In this document: piece after piece, positions 14,577 through 24,439 of the stretch | Layout of the letters: each line of letters starts with the position of its first letter | Numbering within the stretch: position 1 is the first letter of the stretch | NCBI RefSeq assembly: GCF_018917525.1 | Contig: NZ_JAHLOS010000004.1 | Span: 62,001-126,000 of the forward strand | Direction of reading: 5' to 3' | Origin: Enterococcus raffinosus | GTDB taxonomy: Bacteria; Bacillota; Bacilli; Lactobacillales; Enterococcaceae | Length of the DNA stretch: 64,000 nucleotides | Notes under the pieces: generated by a model | The model's database searches: none | The model's input: the letters and a program-made list of their open reading frames with translations, nothing else | What the model was told of the DNA's origin: nothing | Position numbers and translations under genes: made by a program

Positions 14577-15822
14577 GGTCGGTCCTGATTACGTCGATAC
14601 CGAATACCACACGCGAATTACCGGAAACCCTTCACGGAATTTGGACATGTTTCTAGTTCAAGATAATGCACGAATGAAAACACTTTTCGAAAAAGAAGCG
14701 GGAAATGCAGACATTTGTGTAATTGAAGGAGTAATGGGGCTTTTTGACGGGTTAGGGGTAGACAAGGATTTTTGCTCCAGTGCTGGAGTTGCAAAGCAGT
14801 TGGATTGTTCCGTATTGCTGGTAGTGAATGGGCAATCAGCCTCAACATCTGTGGCGGCAGTGGTTAAGGGATTCGTCGATTTTGATCCGAAACTAAACAT
14901 TTGTGGAGTCATTATTAATAAAGTTGCCTCTGACACACACTATCAATTGATTAAAAAAGCAGTGGAATTGTACACCGATGTTCCTGTTTTCGGATATTTG
15001 AAGCGAGAAAAAGGAGTAGAGCTGCCTTCTAGACAGTTAGGATTGGTCCCTGATCGAGAAATCAACGATGTGACAGAAAAAATTCAGCAGGTAGCAGAAT
15101 CCTTAGAAGCGACCTTTGAGCTTGATCAGTTATTAGAGCGGCTTCCGAATGAGAAAATCCGATATACACCACCGTATTATCCGCAATTTCCGGAAATCAA
15201 GGTCGCATACGCTTTGGATGAAGCCTTTCATTTCTATTATCAAGATAATCTTGATTTGCTAACGGCACATGGCGTGGAGCTGATTGCCTTCAGCCCAATA
15301 AAGGATAGCTGCCTTCCAGATGCAGATTTGTATTATTTTGGCGGTGGATACCCGGAAGAATTTGCCCGAGAGCTTTCAGCAAATCAATCAATGCGCGCTA
15401 GTATCAAGGAAAAGCACGAGCAAGGCGCATTTATGCTAGCTGAATGTGGAGGGTTAATGTATCTAGGATCTGCCTTTACTAACGATGAGAAGAATTATCC
15501 GATGGTCGGGATTTTTGAAGGAGTCAGTCAGATGACTTCTGGCCTTCGAAAATTTGGCTACTGTTACGGCGACCTTAACCAAGAGACTTTGATCGGGAAA
15601 AAAGGAACAACCGTAGTAGGGCACGAGTTCCATCATTCGATTTTTCAAAGTAATGAACCAACAGTTTTGGAAATGCGAAAGGAACGTGATGGCGAAGTCG
15701 TGAAGAGATGGACTGGCGGCTATCAGAAAAAGAACACGTTTGGCAGTTACCTTCACCTTCACTTTTATCAAAGTGAAGATTTTCTTCAGAATCTGCTGGA
15801 GAAAGTGAGGAATAGCAGATGA
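14467..15822 (+). CDS. cbiA: Cobyrinate a,c-diamide synthase
   Basis: This 451-aa glutamine- and ATP-dependent amidase amidates the a and c side chains of cobyrinate. The N-terminal synthetase has the P-loop AVSSGSGKTT and the VGPDYVDTEYH motif. The C-terminal class I glutaminase-like domain has FGGGYPEEFA, AECGGLMYLG with the nucleophilic Cys, and a late His in GHEFHHS. The start ATG follows a TGA triplet in the expected pduX frame. It overlaps cbiB by 4 bases. Confidence 0.95.
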   Translation: MKKLMITAVSSGSGKTTITLGLMKLLQNRGYRVQPYKVGPDYVDTEYHTRITGNPSRNLDMFLVQDNARMKTLFEKEAGNADICVIEGVMGLFDGLGVDKDFCSSAGVAKQLDCSVLLVVNGQSASTSVAAVVKGFVDFDPKLNICGVIINKVASDTHYQLIKKAVELYTDVPVFGYLKREKGVELPSRQLGLVPDREINDVTEKIQQVAESLEATFELDQLLERLPNEKIRYTPPYYPQFPEIKVAYALDEAFHFYYQDNLDLLTAHGVELIAFSPIKDSCLPDADLYYFGGGYPEEFARELSANQSMRASIKEKHEQGAFMLAECGGLMYLGSAFTNDEKNYPMVGIFEGVSQMTSGLRKFGYCYGDLNQETLIGKKGTTVVGHEFHHSIFQSNEPTVLEMRKERDGEVVKRWTGGYQKKNTFGSYLHLHFYQSEDFLQNLLEKVRNSR

Positions 15823-16775
15823 TCTACTGGATTATTGTGGCTTTCATTTTAGATTTATTGATTGGCGACCCATACAGCTGGCCGCATCCAATTAAGCTGA
15901 TTGGCAATTTTATCGCTTGGTTTCAGGAGAGATTCACCCAGACAAAAAGTGATCAGGAGAACTATCGTTGGGGAGTTCTATTGTGGTTGGTAACTGTTTT
16001 TGGATCAGGATTGGTAACATTTATCCTTTTGAAACTTAGTTTTCTGATTCATCCTATTATTGGCATGGTTTGTTATATCTATTTGTCTTATACAACATTA
16101 GCAACCAGAAGTTTATCGCTAGAAGGTAAAAAGGTTTATCAGAAGTTAGTCAACGACAGCTTGGATAATGCTCGTAAACAGGTTGCGATGATTGTCGGTA
16201 GAGATACTAAAGAATTAACGAAAGAAGAAATTACCAAAGCAACGATTGAAACGATTGCTGAAAATACCAGTGATGGTGTCATTGCTCCATTACTCTGTCT
16301 ATTTTTCGGCGGGCCTACTTTAGCCATGATGTACAAGGCTGTCAATACGCTAGATTCAATGGTGGGGTATGTGACACCCAAATATCGCGCAATCGGCTGG
16401 TTTTCTGCAAAAATGGATGATCTTTGGAATTTTATCCCTGCTCGTTTGACGTGGCTCTATTTACTAGGAGCAGCAAGAATATTACGTCTAAATACTTCCA
16501 ATGCTTGGAAAGTAGGGAAGACGGATTGTCGCAATCATAAGAGTCCTAACAGTGGCTATCCCGAAGCAGTTGTCGCAGGGGCTTTAGGAATCCAACTTGG
16601 CGGAACACACCATTATCATGGTGTTGAAATTTATAAACCTACGATCGGAGTCTCACTTCGTTCAGCGAAGCCCAAGGATATATTAACTGCTAATAAGCTT
16701 TTATATACAACGGCGACTCTGAGTCTGATTGTATTTAGTATTATCGCAATAATCATTAATAATTACTTTTTATGA
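15819..16775 (+). CDS. cbiB: Adenosylcobinamide-phosphate synthase
   Basis: The 318-aa membrane protein joins aminopropanol phosphate to adenosylcobyric acid. Recognisable parts are the N-terminal LDLLIGDPYSWPHPIKLIG, ETIAENTSDGVIAPL in the middle, and KSPNSGYPEAVVAGALGIQLGG toward the end. Several hydrophobic segments agree with a membrane location. It overlaps cbiA by 4 bases at its start and cannot be confused with CobD despite the synonym used in other naming systems. Confidence 0.95.
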   Translation: MIYWIIVAFILDLLIGDPYSWPHPIKLIGNFIAWFQERFTQTKSDQENYRWGVLLWLVTVFGSGLVTFILLKLSFLIHPIIGMVCYIYLSYTTLATRSLSLEGKKVYQKLVNDSLDNARKQVAMIVGRDTKELTKEEITKATIETIAENTSDGVIAPLLCLFFGGPTLAMMYKAVNTLDSMVGYVTPKYRAIGWFSAKMDDLWNFIPARLTWLYLLGAARILRLNTSNAWKVGKTDCRNHKSPNSGYPEAVVAGALGIQLGGTHHYHGVEIYKPTIGVSLRSAKPKDILTANKLLYTTATLSLIVFSIIAIIINNYFL

Positions 16776-16789
16776 GAAGGGGAAAAAGT

Positions 16790-17440
16790 GTGGACTATAT
16801 AAGAAATCCTCAATTGATTGAAACGGAAAGTTTCAAAATCATTCAAGGAATCATTGATCAGGAATTTCCTGACTATGTTTTCACATCACCAAAGGAAGAA
16901 AAAATCATTAAGCGAGTGATCCATACAAGTGCCGATTTTGATTATTTGAAAAATCTAGTTTTTTCTAACGATGTTATTTTGGAGTTAGAGAAATTTTTCT
17001 TGGGAGGAAATGGCACAATTTTTACAGATACAACTATGGCACTTAGCGGTATCAATAAGCGTCTGTTGGATAAATTAGGCATTCGTTATGAATGCTACAT
17101 TGCCGATCCAGAAGTGGCCGAACAAGCAAAAACTAAAGGTATGACTCGTTCGATGGCAGGAATAGAACGAGCAGCAACAATTTCTGGTCCAAAACTATTT
17201 GTTATCGGAAATGCACCGACGGCAATTTTTAAATTACTGGAGCTATATCAACAAGGAGAATTGGATACCGTTGCTGTTATTGGCGCTCCTGTTGGTTTTG
17301 TTGGTGCCGCAGAATCAAAAGAAGCATTGTTTGAAAGTGACGTCCCAGCAGTTGTAGCTAGAGGTCGTAAAGGCGGCAGTAATGTTGCTGCGGCGATTAT
17401 CAATGCCATGTTGTATCAATTGGTTGAAAGGGAAAACTGA
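16790..17440 (+). CDS. cbiC: Cobalt-precorrin-8 methylmutase
   Basis: The 216-aa product moves the C-11 methyl group to C-12, giving cobyrinate. The start is taken as GTG 16790 (DYIRNPQLIE), because AGAAGGGG lies 7 bases upstream and family members begin here; an ATG at 16772 would add six residues. Conserved parts are the early IRNP, TDTTMALSGI, IGNAPTAIFKLLE and the GAPVGFVGAAESKE segment. It abuts cbiD with a one-base overlap. Confidence 0.94.
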   Translation: MDYIRNPQLIETESFKIIQGIIDQEFPDYVFTSPKEEKIIKRVIHTSADFDYLKNLVFSNDVILELEKFFLGGNGTIFTDTTMALSGINKRLLDKLGIRYECYIADPEVAEQAKTKGMTRSMAGIERAATISGPKLFVIGNAPTAIFKLLELYQQGELDTVAVIGAPVGFVGAAESKEALFESDVPAVVARGRKGGSNVAAAIINAMLYQLVEREN

Positions 17441-18561
17441 TGGAAGAGTTTGTTTTCTATAACGGAAAAAAGCTGCGAAAAGGGTATACAACAGGGTCCT
17501 GTGCCACGGCCGCTGCGGCTGCTGCTACAGCATTCCTTTTTGAAGAGGAAGCCACAGAGGAGATTTGTATTGAATTACCCAATGAAAAAAGTCTAACCAT
17601 TCCAATCGCTTCGATTGAAGCTATAGAAGATGGCAGCCAAGCTTTTGTTGTAAAAGATGGCGGTGATGATGTGGATGCGACAGATGGGATGTTAATCGGC
17701 GCAAAGGTCGTCAAAATTGATGGAAATCAAATTCTAATCGATGGTGGAATCGGGATCGGTCGGGTAACGGAAGTCGGGTTACAAAATCCAGTTGGCCAGG
17801 CCGCAATTAACCCTGTTCCAAGAAAAATGATTGAAGCGTCTGTTCGCAAAATCATCGGTCTGAATCAGGGCGTGAAGGTGACGATTTTTGCACCTGAAGG
17901 AGAGGTAATCGCTAAGCAAACAATGAATCGACGTTTAGGTATAGTAGGCGGTATCTCGATTTTAGGAACAACGGGCATTGTCACCCCGATGTCTGAGGAT
18001 GGCTGGAAGCAGTCTATCTCGCTGGAATTAGAAATGAAGAAAAGCCAAGGCTATTCCTCAGTCATTCTATGTCCAGGCAACTATGGTGAGGATTTTGTTC
18101 TCAATACAATGAAACTCAACAATGAGAATATTGTTTCAATGAGTAATTTTGTCGGCTATGTCTTAAAAGAAGTTCAGCGCTTAGAATTTGAAAAGGTTCT
18201 GATGGTTGGTCACTTAGGCAAATTGATTAAGGTTTCTGCGGGGATTTTTTCTACCCACAGTAAAGATGCAGATGCACGGACGGAAATTTTGATCGCAAAT
18301 CTAGCGCTACTAGGGATGCCTGTGTCCAAGCTGCAAGAAATCGAGAAATGTTTAACGACTGAGGCTGCTGGAGAGATTATTGCCAGCGCAGGATACGAGG
18401 CGGTCTATCAAGTGCTGGCAGATAAAGTCAAGAAGCGTTCTGAAGATTTATTAAAATATCGGAAACATGAGCCCAGTATTGAAGTTGTTCTTTTTTCCTC
18501 ACAACGAGGATATTTAGCTTCCACTAAACCTCTGGAGCATTTAAAGGAGGAGTGGCGATGA
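17440..18561 (+). CDS. cbiD: Cobalt-precorrin-5B C1-methyltransferase
   Basis: The 373-aa product is CbiD, the SAM-dependent C-1 methylase of the anaerobic route. Diagnostic segments are LRKGYTTGSCATAAAAAA at the N-terminus, KDGGDDVDATDG, INPVPRKMI and MVGHLGKLIKVSAGIFSTHS. CbiD is specific to the oxygen-independent pathway, so it confirms the pathway type. It overlaps cbiE by 4 bases (ATGA). Confidence 0.95.
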   Translation: MEEFVFYNGKKLRKGYTTGSCATAAAAAATAFLFEEEATEEICIELPNEKSLTIPIASIEAIEDGSQAFVVKDGGDDVDATDGMLIGAKVVKIDGNQILIDGGIGIGRVTEVGLQNPVGQAAINPVPRKMIEASVRKIIGLNQGVKVTIFAPEGEVIAKQTMNRRLGIVGGISILGTTGIVTPMSEDGWKQSISLELEMKKSQGYSSVILCPGNYGEDFVLNTMKLNNENIVSMSNFVGYVLKEVQRLEFEKVLMVGHLGKLIKVSAGIFSTHSKDADARTEILIANLALLGMPVSKLQEIEKCLTTEAAGEIIASAGYEAVYQVLADKVKKRSEDLLKYRKHEPSIEVVLFSSQRGYLASTKPLEHLKEEWR

Positions 18562-19169
18562 TTACGGTTGTAGGTATCGGACCAGGCGGAACACAAGACT
18601 ATTTATTTGGTAAAGCTCAAGCAGCCATTGAGGCGGCTGATTTGATTATCGGAAGTGAACGGCAATTGGAAATTATTCCTAAAAACAAGAAGCAAAAGAC
18701 TCATCTGCTTCCCCGTAAACTAGATGACCTGGCAGTGTTTTTAAACGATCATCAAAAGGATGAACTCGTGATTTTGGCTTCTGGCGATCCATTGACGTAT
18801 GGTATTGGCAAGTGGCTGCTTAAAAGATTCTCGGCAGAAAACTTACTGATTTTACCAGGGATTAGTTCCCTTCAGTATTTATTCAATCGAATCAATATTC
18901 CGATGGAGGACTGCTTTATCACTAGCAGTCACGGGAAATCTCCGGATTTTCCGCTCATTTTTAAGTTGCCAAAAGTCGGGATGGTAACTGACAAAACAAT
19001 AGGTCCTTATCAACTGGCACAAGAAGCATTAAAACGAGGCAATGATCCGATTTTTTATATAGGTGAAAACCTTAGCTACACTGATGAAAAAATAAGATGT
19101 TACAAAGCTTCTGAGGTTCCTGATGAAGACTATCAAATGAATGCAGTGGTGATAATTAATGAAGGATGA
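18558..19169 (+). CDS. cbiE: Cobalt-precorrin-7 C5-methyltransferase
   Basis: This SAM methylase of the tetrapyrrole (corrin) methylase fold has VVGIGPGGTQDYL at the N-terminus and LASGDPLTYGIG in the middle. With CbiT it methylates C-5 and C-15. The ATG at 18558 has AAAGGAGG 7 bases upstream, while the in-frame GTG at 18552 is too close to that site. CbiE and CbiT are separate proteins here, unlike the fused CobL of the aerobic route. Confidence 0.93.
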   Translation: MITVVGIGPGGTQDYLFGKAQAAIEAADLIIGSERQLEIIPKNKKQKTHLLPRKLDDLAVFLNDHQKDELVILASGDPLTYGIGKWLLKRFSAENLLILPGISSLQYLFNRINIPMEDCFITSSHGKSPDFPLIFKLPKVGMVTDKTIGPYQLAQEALKRGNDPIFYIGENLSYTDEKIRCYKASEVPDEDYQMNAVVIINEG

Positions 19170-19713
19170 TTGTTTTATTCGGGGCGAGGTTCCCATGACA
19201 AAAGAAGAAGTCCGAACGGTCAGTTTAGCAAAGTTGCAATTAGATAAAGCAGATAAGTTTTTAGATATTGGCACAGGAACAGGCAGTATTGCGATTGAAG
19301 CGGCGTTGCTACATCCAAATTTAGAAGTGACAACAATTGATTCAAATCAATCTGCCGTAGCCGTTTTGAAGAAAAATCTAGCAAAATTTCAGTTAACAAA
19401 TATCCACAGTATTCTTGGCAAAGCACCGATTGAACTAGAGGATAACTTTGATGCGATCTTCGTTGGCGGAACGGGTGGAAACATGGCTGAAATACTTGCT
19501 TGGAGCTTCCAGCTGCTAAAGCCTGACGGTCGTTTAGTATTAAATTTCATTTTATTAGAAAATGCTCTTCGTGCAATGGAGTGGCTAGAAACCAATCATC
19601 ATTCCTTCCAAACGATTCAGATGCACGTGAGTCAGTTTACGAAACTAGGTCAAGGGCATTATTTTAAACCACAAAATCCAATAATTATTATCGAGACGAG
19701 AAAAGAGGAATAA
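19159..19713 (+). CDS. cbiT: Cobalt-precorrin-6B C15-methyltransferase (decarboxylating)
   Basis: The 184-aa class I methyltransferase carries the SAM-binding motif FLDIGTGTGSIAIEAAL and a family motif IFVGGTGGNMAEIL. It decarboxylates the C-12 acetate chain and methylates C-15. It overlaps cbiE by 11 bases with only a weak ribosome site, so translation probably depends on coupling to cbiE. Confidence 0.93.
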   Translation: MKDDCFIRGEVPMTKEEVRTVSLAKLQLDKADKFLDIGTGTGSIAIEAALLHPNLEVTTIDSNQSAVAVLKKNLAKFQLTNIHSILGKAPIELEDNFDAIFVGGTGGNMAEILAWSFQLLKPDGRLVLNFILLENALRAMEWLETNHHSFQTIQMHVSQFTKLGQGHYFKPQNPIIIIETRKEE

Positions 19714-19717
19714 GTAG

Positions 19718-20485
19718 ATGGCGAAGGTACATTTTGTCGGTGCGGGACCAGGTGATCCTGAACTGATTACATTCAAAGGTTATCAGTTATTAAAAACAGC
19801 AGATATTGTTATTTATGCAGGCTCACTTGTGAATCCTGAACTGCTAAAGTACTGCAAAGAAGAGTGCAAGATTTTTAATAGTGCCTCAATGGATCTAACC
19901 GAAATCATTGACGAAATGGCGCACGGCGTTCGAGAAAATAAAGAAGTTATTCGGTTACAGACAGGTGATTTCTCTATCTATGGCTCAATTCGTGAACAAA
20001 TTGAAGAACTAAAAAAACGTAAGATCGAATTTACCTGTACACCCGGTGTAAGTTCCTTTTTAGGCGCAGCCTCTAGCTTAGGCGTGGAATATACTGTCCC
20101 TGAAGTTTCTCAAAGTGTGATTATTACTCGTATGGCTGGAAGAACTCCGGTACCAGATAAGGAAAGTCTGCGCTCTTTTGCTCAACATCAAACATCAATG
20201 GTGATTTTTCTTTCTGTACAAGGAATCAAGCAAGTAGTCGACGAATTACTAGCGGGAGGTTATCAACCGACAACGCCCGTAGCGGTTATTTATAAAGCTA
20301 CTTGGCCGGAAGAAAAGAAAATCGTTAGTACATTAGAGAAGATCGCAGAGCAAATCGAAGCAGCAGATATTACGAAAACAGCTTTAATCATGGTAGGAGA
20401 GTTTTTGGGAGATGAGTATTACTACTCCAAATTGTATGACGCCTCCTTCAAACATGAGTACCGTGATGTGAAGCGTAATGAGTAA
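19718..20485 (+). CDS. cbiF: Cobalt-precorrin-4 C11-methyltransferase
   Basis: The 255-aa corrin methylase has [18 protein letters not shown] at the N-terminus, [11 protein letters not shown], and [16 protein letters not shown], which are typical of CbiF/CobM. It methylates C-11 after ring contraction. It overlaps cbiG by 8 bases. Confidence 0.94.
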   Translation: MAKVHFVGAGPGDPELITFKGYQLLKTADIVIYAGSLVNPELLKYCKEECKIFNSASMDLTEIIDEMAHGVRENKEVIRLQTGDFSIYGSIREQIEELKKRKIEFTCTPGVSSFLGAASSLGVEYTVPEVSQSVIITRMAGRTPVPDKESLRSFAQHQTSMVIFLSVQGIKQVVDELLAGGYQPTTPVAVIYKATWPEEKKIVSTLEKIAEQIEAADITKTALIMVGEFLGDEYYYSKLYDASFKHEYRDVKRNE

Positions 20486-21536
20486 AGCAGCGATTTTAGC
20501 CTTGACTTCAGCGGGTATTCAATTAGCCAAAGAACTTCGAGGTAAATGGGATCAGGAAACCCCTATCTTTGTCTCAGAAGATAAATTGGATGAAGAAGTA
20601 CTGCTTTTTCCGACAGGGAAATTTAGTACAGGAATTCAGGTATTATTCAATCAATATGACGCGCTTATTTGCATCATGGCCACTGGAATCGTAGTACGTA
20701 GTATTGCAGGAGTATTGGAGGACAAACGAAAAGATCCTGCGATTGTTGTAATAGACGAAAAAGGTCGGCACACGATCAGTCTTTTATCCGGTCATATTGG
20801 CGGCGGCAATCAGCTGACACTAGAGATTGCTGCGAAATTAAACAGCTGTCCGGTGATTACCACTGCAACGGATGTACAAAATGTGACGGCTCTTGATTTG
20901 TTGAGCAAAGAGCTGAATGGCTGGTATGCAGATTTCAAAGAGACAACTAAGAGGGTCAATCGACTCTTAGCAGAGCATCAAGCAGTTGGTTTGATCCAAC
21001 AGGAAAACTGGGTAAGCGATCTTCGGGGGCTTTCTTTGATCAAAGAAGGAGATTCATTTGATTCCTATGAAGCTATACTGCTTATTTCTGACAAACAGGA
21101 AGAGCTAGGTTCTGAAAAAATAATCCAGATTGTGCCAAGACGGTATGTATTAGGGATTGGAGCAAAAAAAGGAATTGATTTTTCAATCATCAAAGAAGAA
21201 TACCTTACTTTTTGTCAATCAGTAAACATCCATTTTCGCAGTATTAAGAAAATCGTTAGTATCGATATTAAGCAACAAGAAGCTGGAATCTGCCAATTAG
21301 CTGAATGGCTGGAGATTCCCTTTGAAACCTATTCAGCAGCAGAATTATTAACCGTTTCAGAGAAATATCCGCAGTCAGCTTTTGTTAAAAACGTAACAGG
21401 AGTTGGAAGTGTTTGTTTGGCAGCGGCTGACTTAGCCAGTAATGGAAAAGTGGTGACTGAGCGTTACGCCAATAAGGGAGTCACCTTTGCATTGGGAAAG
21501 GATGAAGACGACACATGCTATACGTTGTGGGATTAG
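20478..21536 (+). CDS. cbiG: Cobalt-precorrin-5A hydrolase
   Basis: The 352-aa product opens the delta-lactone of cobalt-precorrin-5A and releases acetaldehyde. It has the CbiG layout: N-terminal domain with [18 protein letters not shown], central [13 protein letters not shown] and VITTATDVQ, and a C-terminal domain with [10 protein letters not shown] and [11 protein letters not shown]. It overlaps cbiH by 22 bases. Confidence 0.94.
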   Translation: MSKAAILALTSAGIQLAKELRGKWDQETPIFVSEDKLDEEVLLFPTGKFSTGIQVLFNQYDALICIMATGIVVRSIAGVLEDKRKDPAIVVIDEKGRHTISLLSGHIGGGNQLTLEIAAKLNSCPVITTATDVQNVTALDLLSKELNGWYADFKETTKRVNRLLAEHQAVGLIQQENWVSDLRGLSLIKEGDSFDSYEAILLISDKQEELGSEKIIQIVPRRYVLGIGAKKGIDFSIIKEEYLTFCQSVNIHFRSIKKIVSIDIKQQEAGICQLAEWLEIPFETYSAAELLTVSEKYPQSAFVKNVTGVGSVCLAAADLASNGKVVTERYANKGVTFALGKDEDDTCYTLWD

Positions 21537-22240
21537 GGCCAGGCGAGAAGGAAAAGATGTCACTTGAAGCTATTGAAGTTATTAAAAAGGTGAAAGTGAT
21601 TGTTGGTTATACGACCTATGTTCGTTTAATCAAAGAGCTAGTTGGTGAAAAAGAAATTGTCAGTACAGGAATGAAACAAGAAATTGATCGCTGTAAAAAA
21701 GCGATTGAGATAGCTAAAACAGGTAAGGATGTCGCTGTCATTTCTAGTGGCGATGCAGGCGTCTATGGGATGGCAGGCTTGGTCTTAGAACTTGTCAGTC
21801 AAATGGATGAAGAGCTTGAAGTCAAAGTGATTCCTGGAATTACTGCCAGTATTGCTGGCGCAGCTTTGTTGGGTGCTCCGCTAATGAATGATTTTTGCCA
21901 CATTAGCTTGAGTGACTTAATGACACCATGGAAAATGATTGAAAAACGACTTCACGCAGCAGCCAGCGCCGATTTTGTAATCTGCCTGTATAATCCTCGA
22001 AGCAAAGGCAGACCGGATCATTTAGCAAAGGCATTAGCAATTATTCAACAATATAAATCAAAAGATACAATCATCGGATTGGCTAAAGATGTAGGTCGCA
22101 AAAAAGAACAGGCAATCTTTACTTCAATAGGCGATGTAGACGAAAACTTAGTGGATATGACGACTGTTGTATTAGTTGGAAATAAAGAAACCTATCTATC
22201 GGATGGCCGAATGATTACTCCTCGAGGTTATCAATTATGA
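21515..22240 (+). CDS. cbiH: Cobalt-factor III / precorrin-3B C17-methyltransferase
   Basis: The 241-aa corrin methylase has [17 protein letters not shown] at the N-terminus, SSGDAGVYGMAGLVLE, and VIPGITASIAGAALLGAPL. It methylates C-17 and drives ring contraction. It lacks the extra C-terminal iron-sulfur domain seen in some CbiH60-type proteins. It overlaps cbiJ by 4 bases. Confidence 0.94.
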   Translation: MLYVVGLGPGEKEKMSLEAIEVIKKVKVIVGYTTYVRLIKELVGEKEIVSTGMKQEIDRCKKAIEIAKTGKDVAVISSGDAGVYGMAGLVLELVSQMDEELEVKVIPGITASIAGAALLGAPLMNDFCHISLSDLMTPWKMIEKRLHAAASADFVICLYNPRSKGRPDHLAKALAIIQQYKSKDTIIGLAKDVGRKKEQAIFTSIGDVDENLVDMTTVVLVGNKETYLSDGRMITPRGYQL

Positions 22241-23007
22241 TTCTGTTACTTGGAGGAACCTCTGATAGTTTAAAAATTGCGCAGGAATTAAATAAAGCGA
22301 ATCTAGCTTTTTATTTATCTGTTGTATCGGATTACGGAGAGAATTTGGCTACAGCAGTAACAAGCAATGTGGTTAAGGGACGTCTAAGTACAAGAGAAAT
22401 GATCGAATTCATGAAGAAACATCAAATCACTCAACTGATTGACGCCACACATCCTTATGCGATCGAGGTTTCAAAAAACGCCATGACGGCTTGTATTCAG
22501 CTTGGAACTAATTATCTTCGATTTGAACGTCCTTCACTGATTACTGATGAGATGATCACCGTCCAATCAATAAAAGCTGCTTGTGAACAGGCTTTAAACT
22601 ATTCAGGCAAGATCTATTTAACCACTGGAAGTAAGACGTTGGCGGATTTTTTAAAGTATCTGCCTAAGGAACGAATTGTTGCCAGAGTGTTGCCAACTGT
22701 TGAGGTATTAAACGCAGTTGAAAAGCTGGAGATACCCACTGGTCATATCGAAGCACTTAAGGGCCCTTTTTCTAAGGAACTCAATCGCGAGCTTTTGATC
22801 CATAATCGGGCTGGGGTAATGATTACTAAAGAAAGCGGTCTTGCGGGTGGTTTTCTTGAGAAAACGGAAGCCTGTAAAGAGCTAAATATTCCGTGTGTTG
22901 TCATTCAACGTGAACAATTAGACTATCCTGAAAAGTTTTCTTCTATTGAAGGACTAATTTATACAAGCAAGAAGAACCAATCGTTAACGAAAAAAAAGGA
23001 GCGATGA
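22237..23007 (+). CDS. cbiJ: Cobalt-precorrin-6A reductase
   Basis: The 256-aa product has the CbiJ/CobK start ILLLGGTSDSLKIAQEL, LIDATHPYAIEVSKNA, and the C-terminal VMITKESGLAGGFLEKTEA. It reduces the macrocycle with NADH or NADPH. Two bases separate it from the cobA/hemD fusion gene, whose ribosome site AAAAAAGGAG lies in its last codons. Confidence 0.93.
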   Translation: MILLLGGTSDSLKIAQELNKANLAFYLSVVSDYGENLATAVTSNVVKGRLSTREMIEFMKKHQITQLIDATHPYAIEVSKNAMTACIQLGTNYLRFERPSLITDEMITVQSIKAACEQALNYSGKIYLTTGSKTLADFLKYLPKERIVARVLPTVEVLNAVEKLEIPTGHIEALKGPFSKELNRELLIHNRAGVMITKESGLAGGFLEKTEACKELNIPCVVIQREQLDYPEKFSSIEGLIYTSKKNQSLTKKKER

Positions 23008-23008
23008 A

Positions 23009-24439
23009 ATGACTGGACATATCGCCTTAATTGGTGCAGGACTGGGAGATCCAGAATTATTGACCGTTAAAGGATTGAGAAAAATCAAACAGGCAGATGT
23101 GATTGTCTATGATCGTTTGATTAATCCAGCGATTCTGAATTCCTGTAAAGCGACCTGTGAAAAAATTTACGTAGGCAAAAAGCCCAATTACCATCCTGTT
23201 CCACAGGAAAAAATTGAAGAAATCATGGTCGAAAAAGCCCAACAAGGCCTTGATGTAGTCCGACTTAAAAGTGGTGACCCTTATGTTTTTGGTCGTGGTG
23301 GAGAAGAAGGGGCGGCTTTGAAACAAGCGGGCATCCTATTTGAAGTCATTCCGGGAATTACCTCTTCAATTGGGGGATTAGCTTACGCCGGAATCCCAAT
23401 TACTCATCGAGATTTGGCAGCAGATTTTCATGTTTATACTGGGCATTTAAATAATTCAGAACGTGAAATTGATTGGGCGACAGCGGCCAAGGTTGGAGGA
23501 ACTTTAGTCTTTCTAATGGGGATGTCAGGACTAAAGAAAATTACCGAGCAGCTGATGCTTCATGGGAAGGATAAGAATACTCCAGCGGCAATCATTCAAT
23601 GGGCGAGTCGTAAACAACAAAAAACAGTAGTTGGGACATTAGAAACAATTTTTGAAAAAGCCTGTGCCGCTGAATTGCAGCCGCCTAGTTTGATCGTGAT
23701 TGGCGAGGTGGTTACACGAAGAGAGGATCTAAACTTCTTTGAAGAACGACCTTTGTATTCAATCAGTATTGCTGTTTCATTTTCAAAAAAGAAACGTATG
23801 GTGAGTCGTTTAACAGATTTAGGCGCGGAAATTATCGAACTACCACCAAGTAGTACTGAATTTTTTGATACGACGATTGATTTTTCTAAGCCTCAACAAG
23901 TAGTTTTCACTGATCCACTAAGTGTAGAAATGTTTATTCGAGCAATGAAAACACAGGAAATTGACTGGCGAAAATTAGCCGACTGGTATTTTATTTCTGT
24001 TGGACATCACACTGGATCGGTTCTGGAAAAGGCCGGAATACGACCTGATATGAATTATCCAGATTTAACGGAATGCATGCAGCAATTAGGAGAAGACTCG
24101 AACATCTTATTTTTAGGCGATCATTTAGTACTAGCAGAAGTAAAAAATCGTGAATTACCAGTTGAAAAACTTCTTACACATGAGGAAAAAATCACTGTTG
24201 ATATTCCTGATCTTTGGCAAAAGGCAGATCTGATGTATTTTCCAAATTCAAAAGCAGCACGCCTGTTTCTAACCGCATTAAGTGAGGAGGAGTTAGCGAC
24301 TGTCGCGCAAAAGAAAGTGATCGTGATGGGGCAGAAGACAAAAGCAGTCTTCGATAGCTATCAGCTTTCTGTGGTTCAGACGGCAGAACCTACATTTGAC
24401 CAAGTCGTAGAAAAAATAAAAGAGGAGATGAAGCGATGA
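23009..24439 (+). CDS. cobA: Uroporphyrinogen-III C-methyltransferase fused to a HemD-like domain
   Basis: This is a 476-aa fusion. Residues 1 to about 245 form a complete SAM-dependent CobA/SUMT with GAGLGDPELLTVKGLR, VVRLKSGDPYVFGRGGEE and GIPITHRD, making precorrin-2 from uroporphyrinogen III. Residues about 250-476 resemble uroporphyrinogen-III synthase (HemD), with poor conservation. A separate hemD lies later in the same operon, so the fused domain may be redundant or degraded. It overlaps cbiK by 4 bases. Confidence 0.9.
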   Translation: MTGHIALIGAGLGDPELLTVKGLRKIKQADVIVYDRLINPAILNSCKATCEKIYVGKKPNYHPVPQEKIEEIMVEKAQQGLDVVRLKSGDPYVFGRGGEEGAALKQAGILFEVIPGITSSIGGLAYAGIPITHRDLAADFHVYTGHLNNSEREIDWATAAKVGGTLVFLMGMSGLKKITEQLMLHGKDKNTPAAIIQWASRKQQKTVVGTLETIFEKACAAELQPPSLIVIGEVVTRREDLNFFEERPLYSISIAVSFSKKKRMVSRLTDLGAEIIELPPSSTEFFDTTIDFSKPQQVVFTDPLSVEMFIRAMKTQEIDWRKLADWYFISVGHHTGSVLEKAGIRPDMNYPDLTECMQQLGEDSNILFLGDHLVLAEVKNRELPVEKLLTHEEKITVDIPDLWQKADLMYFPNSKAARLFLTALSEEELATVAQKKVIVMGQKTKAVFDSYQLSVVQTAEPTFDQVVEKIKEEMKR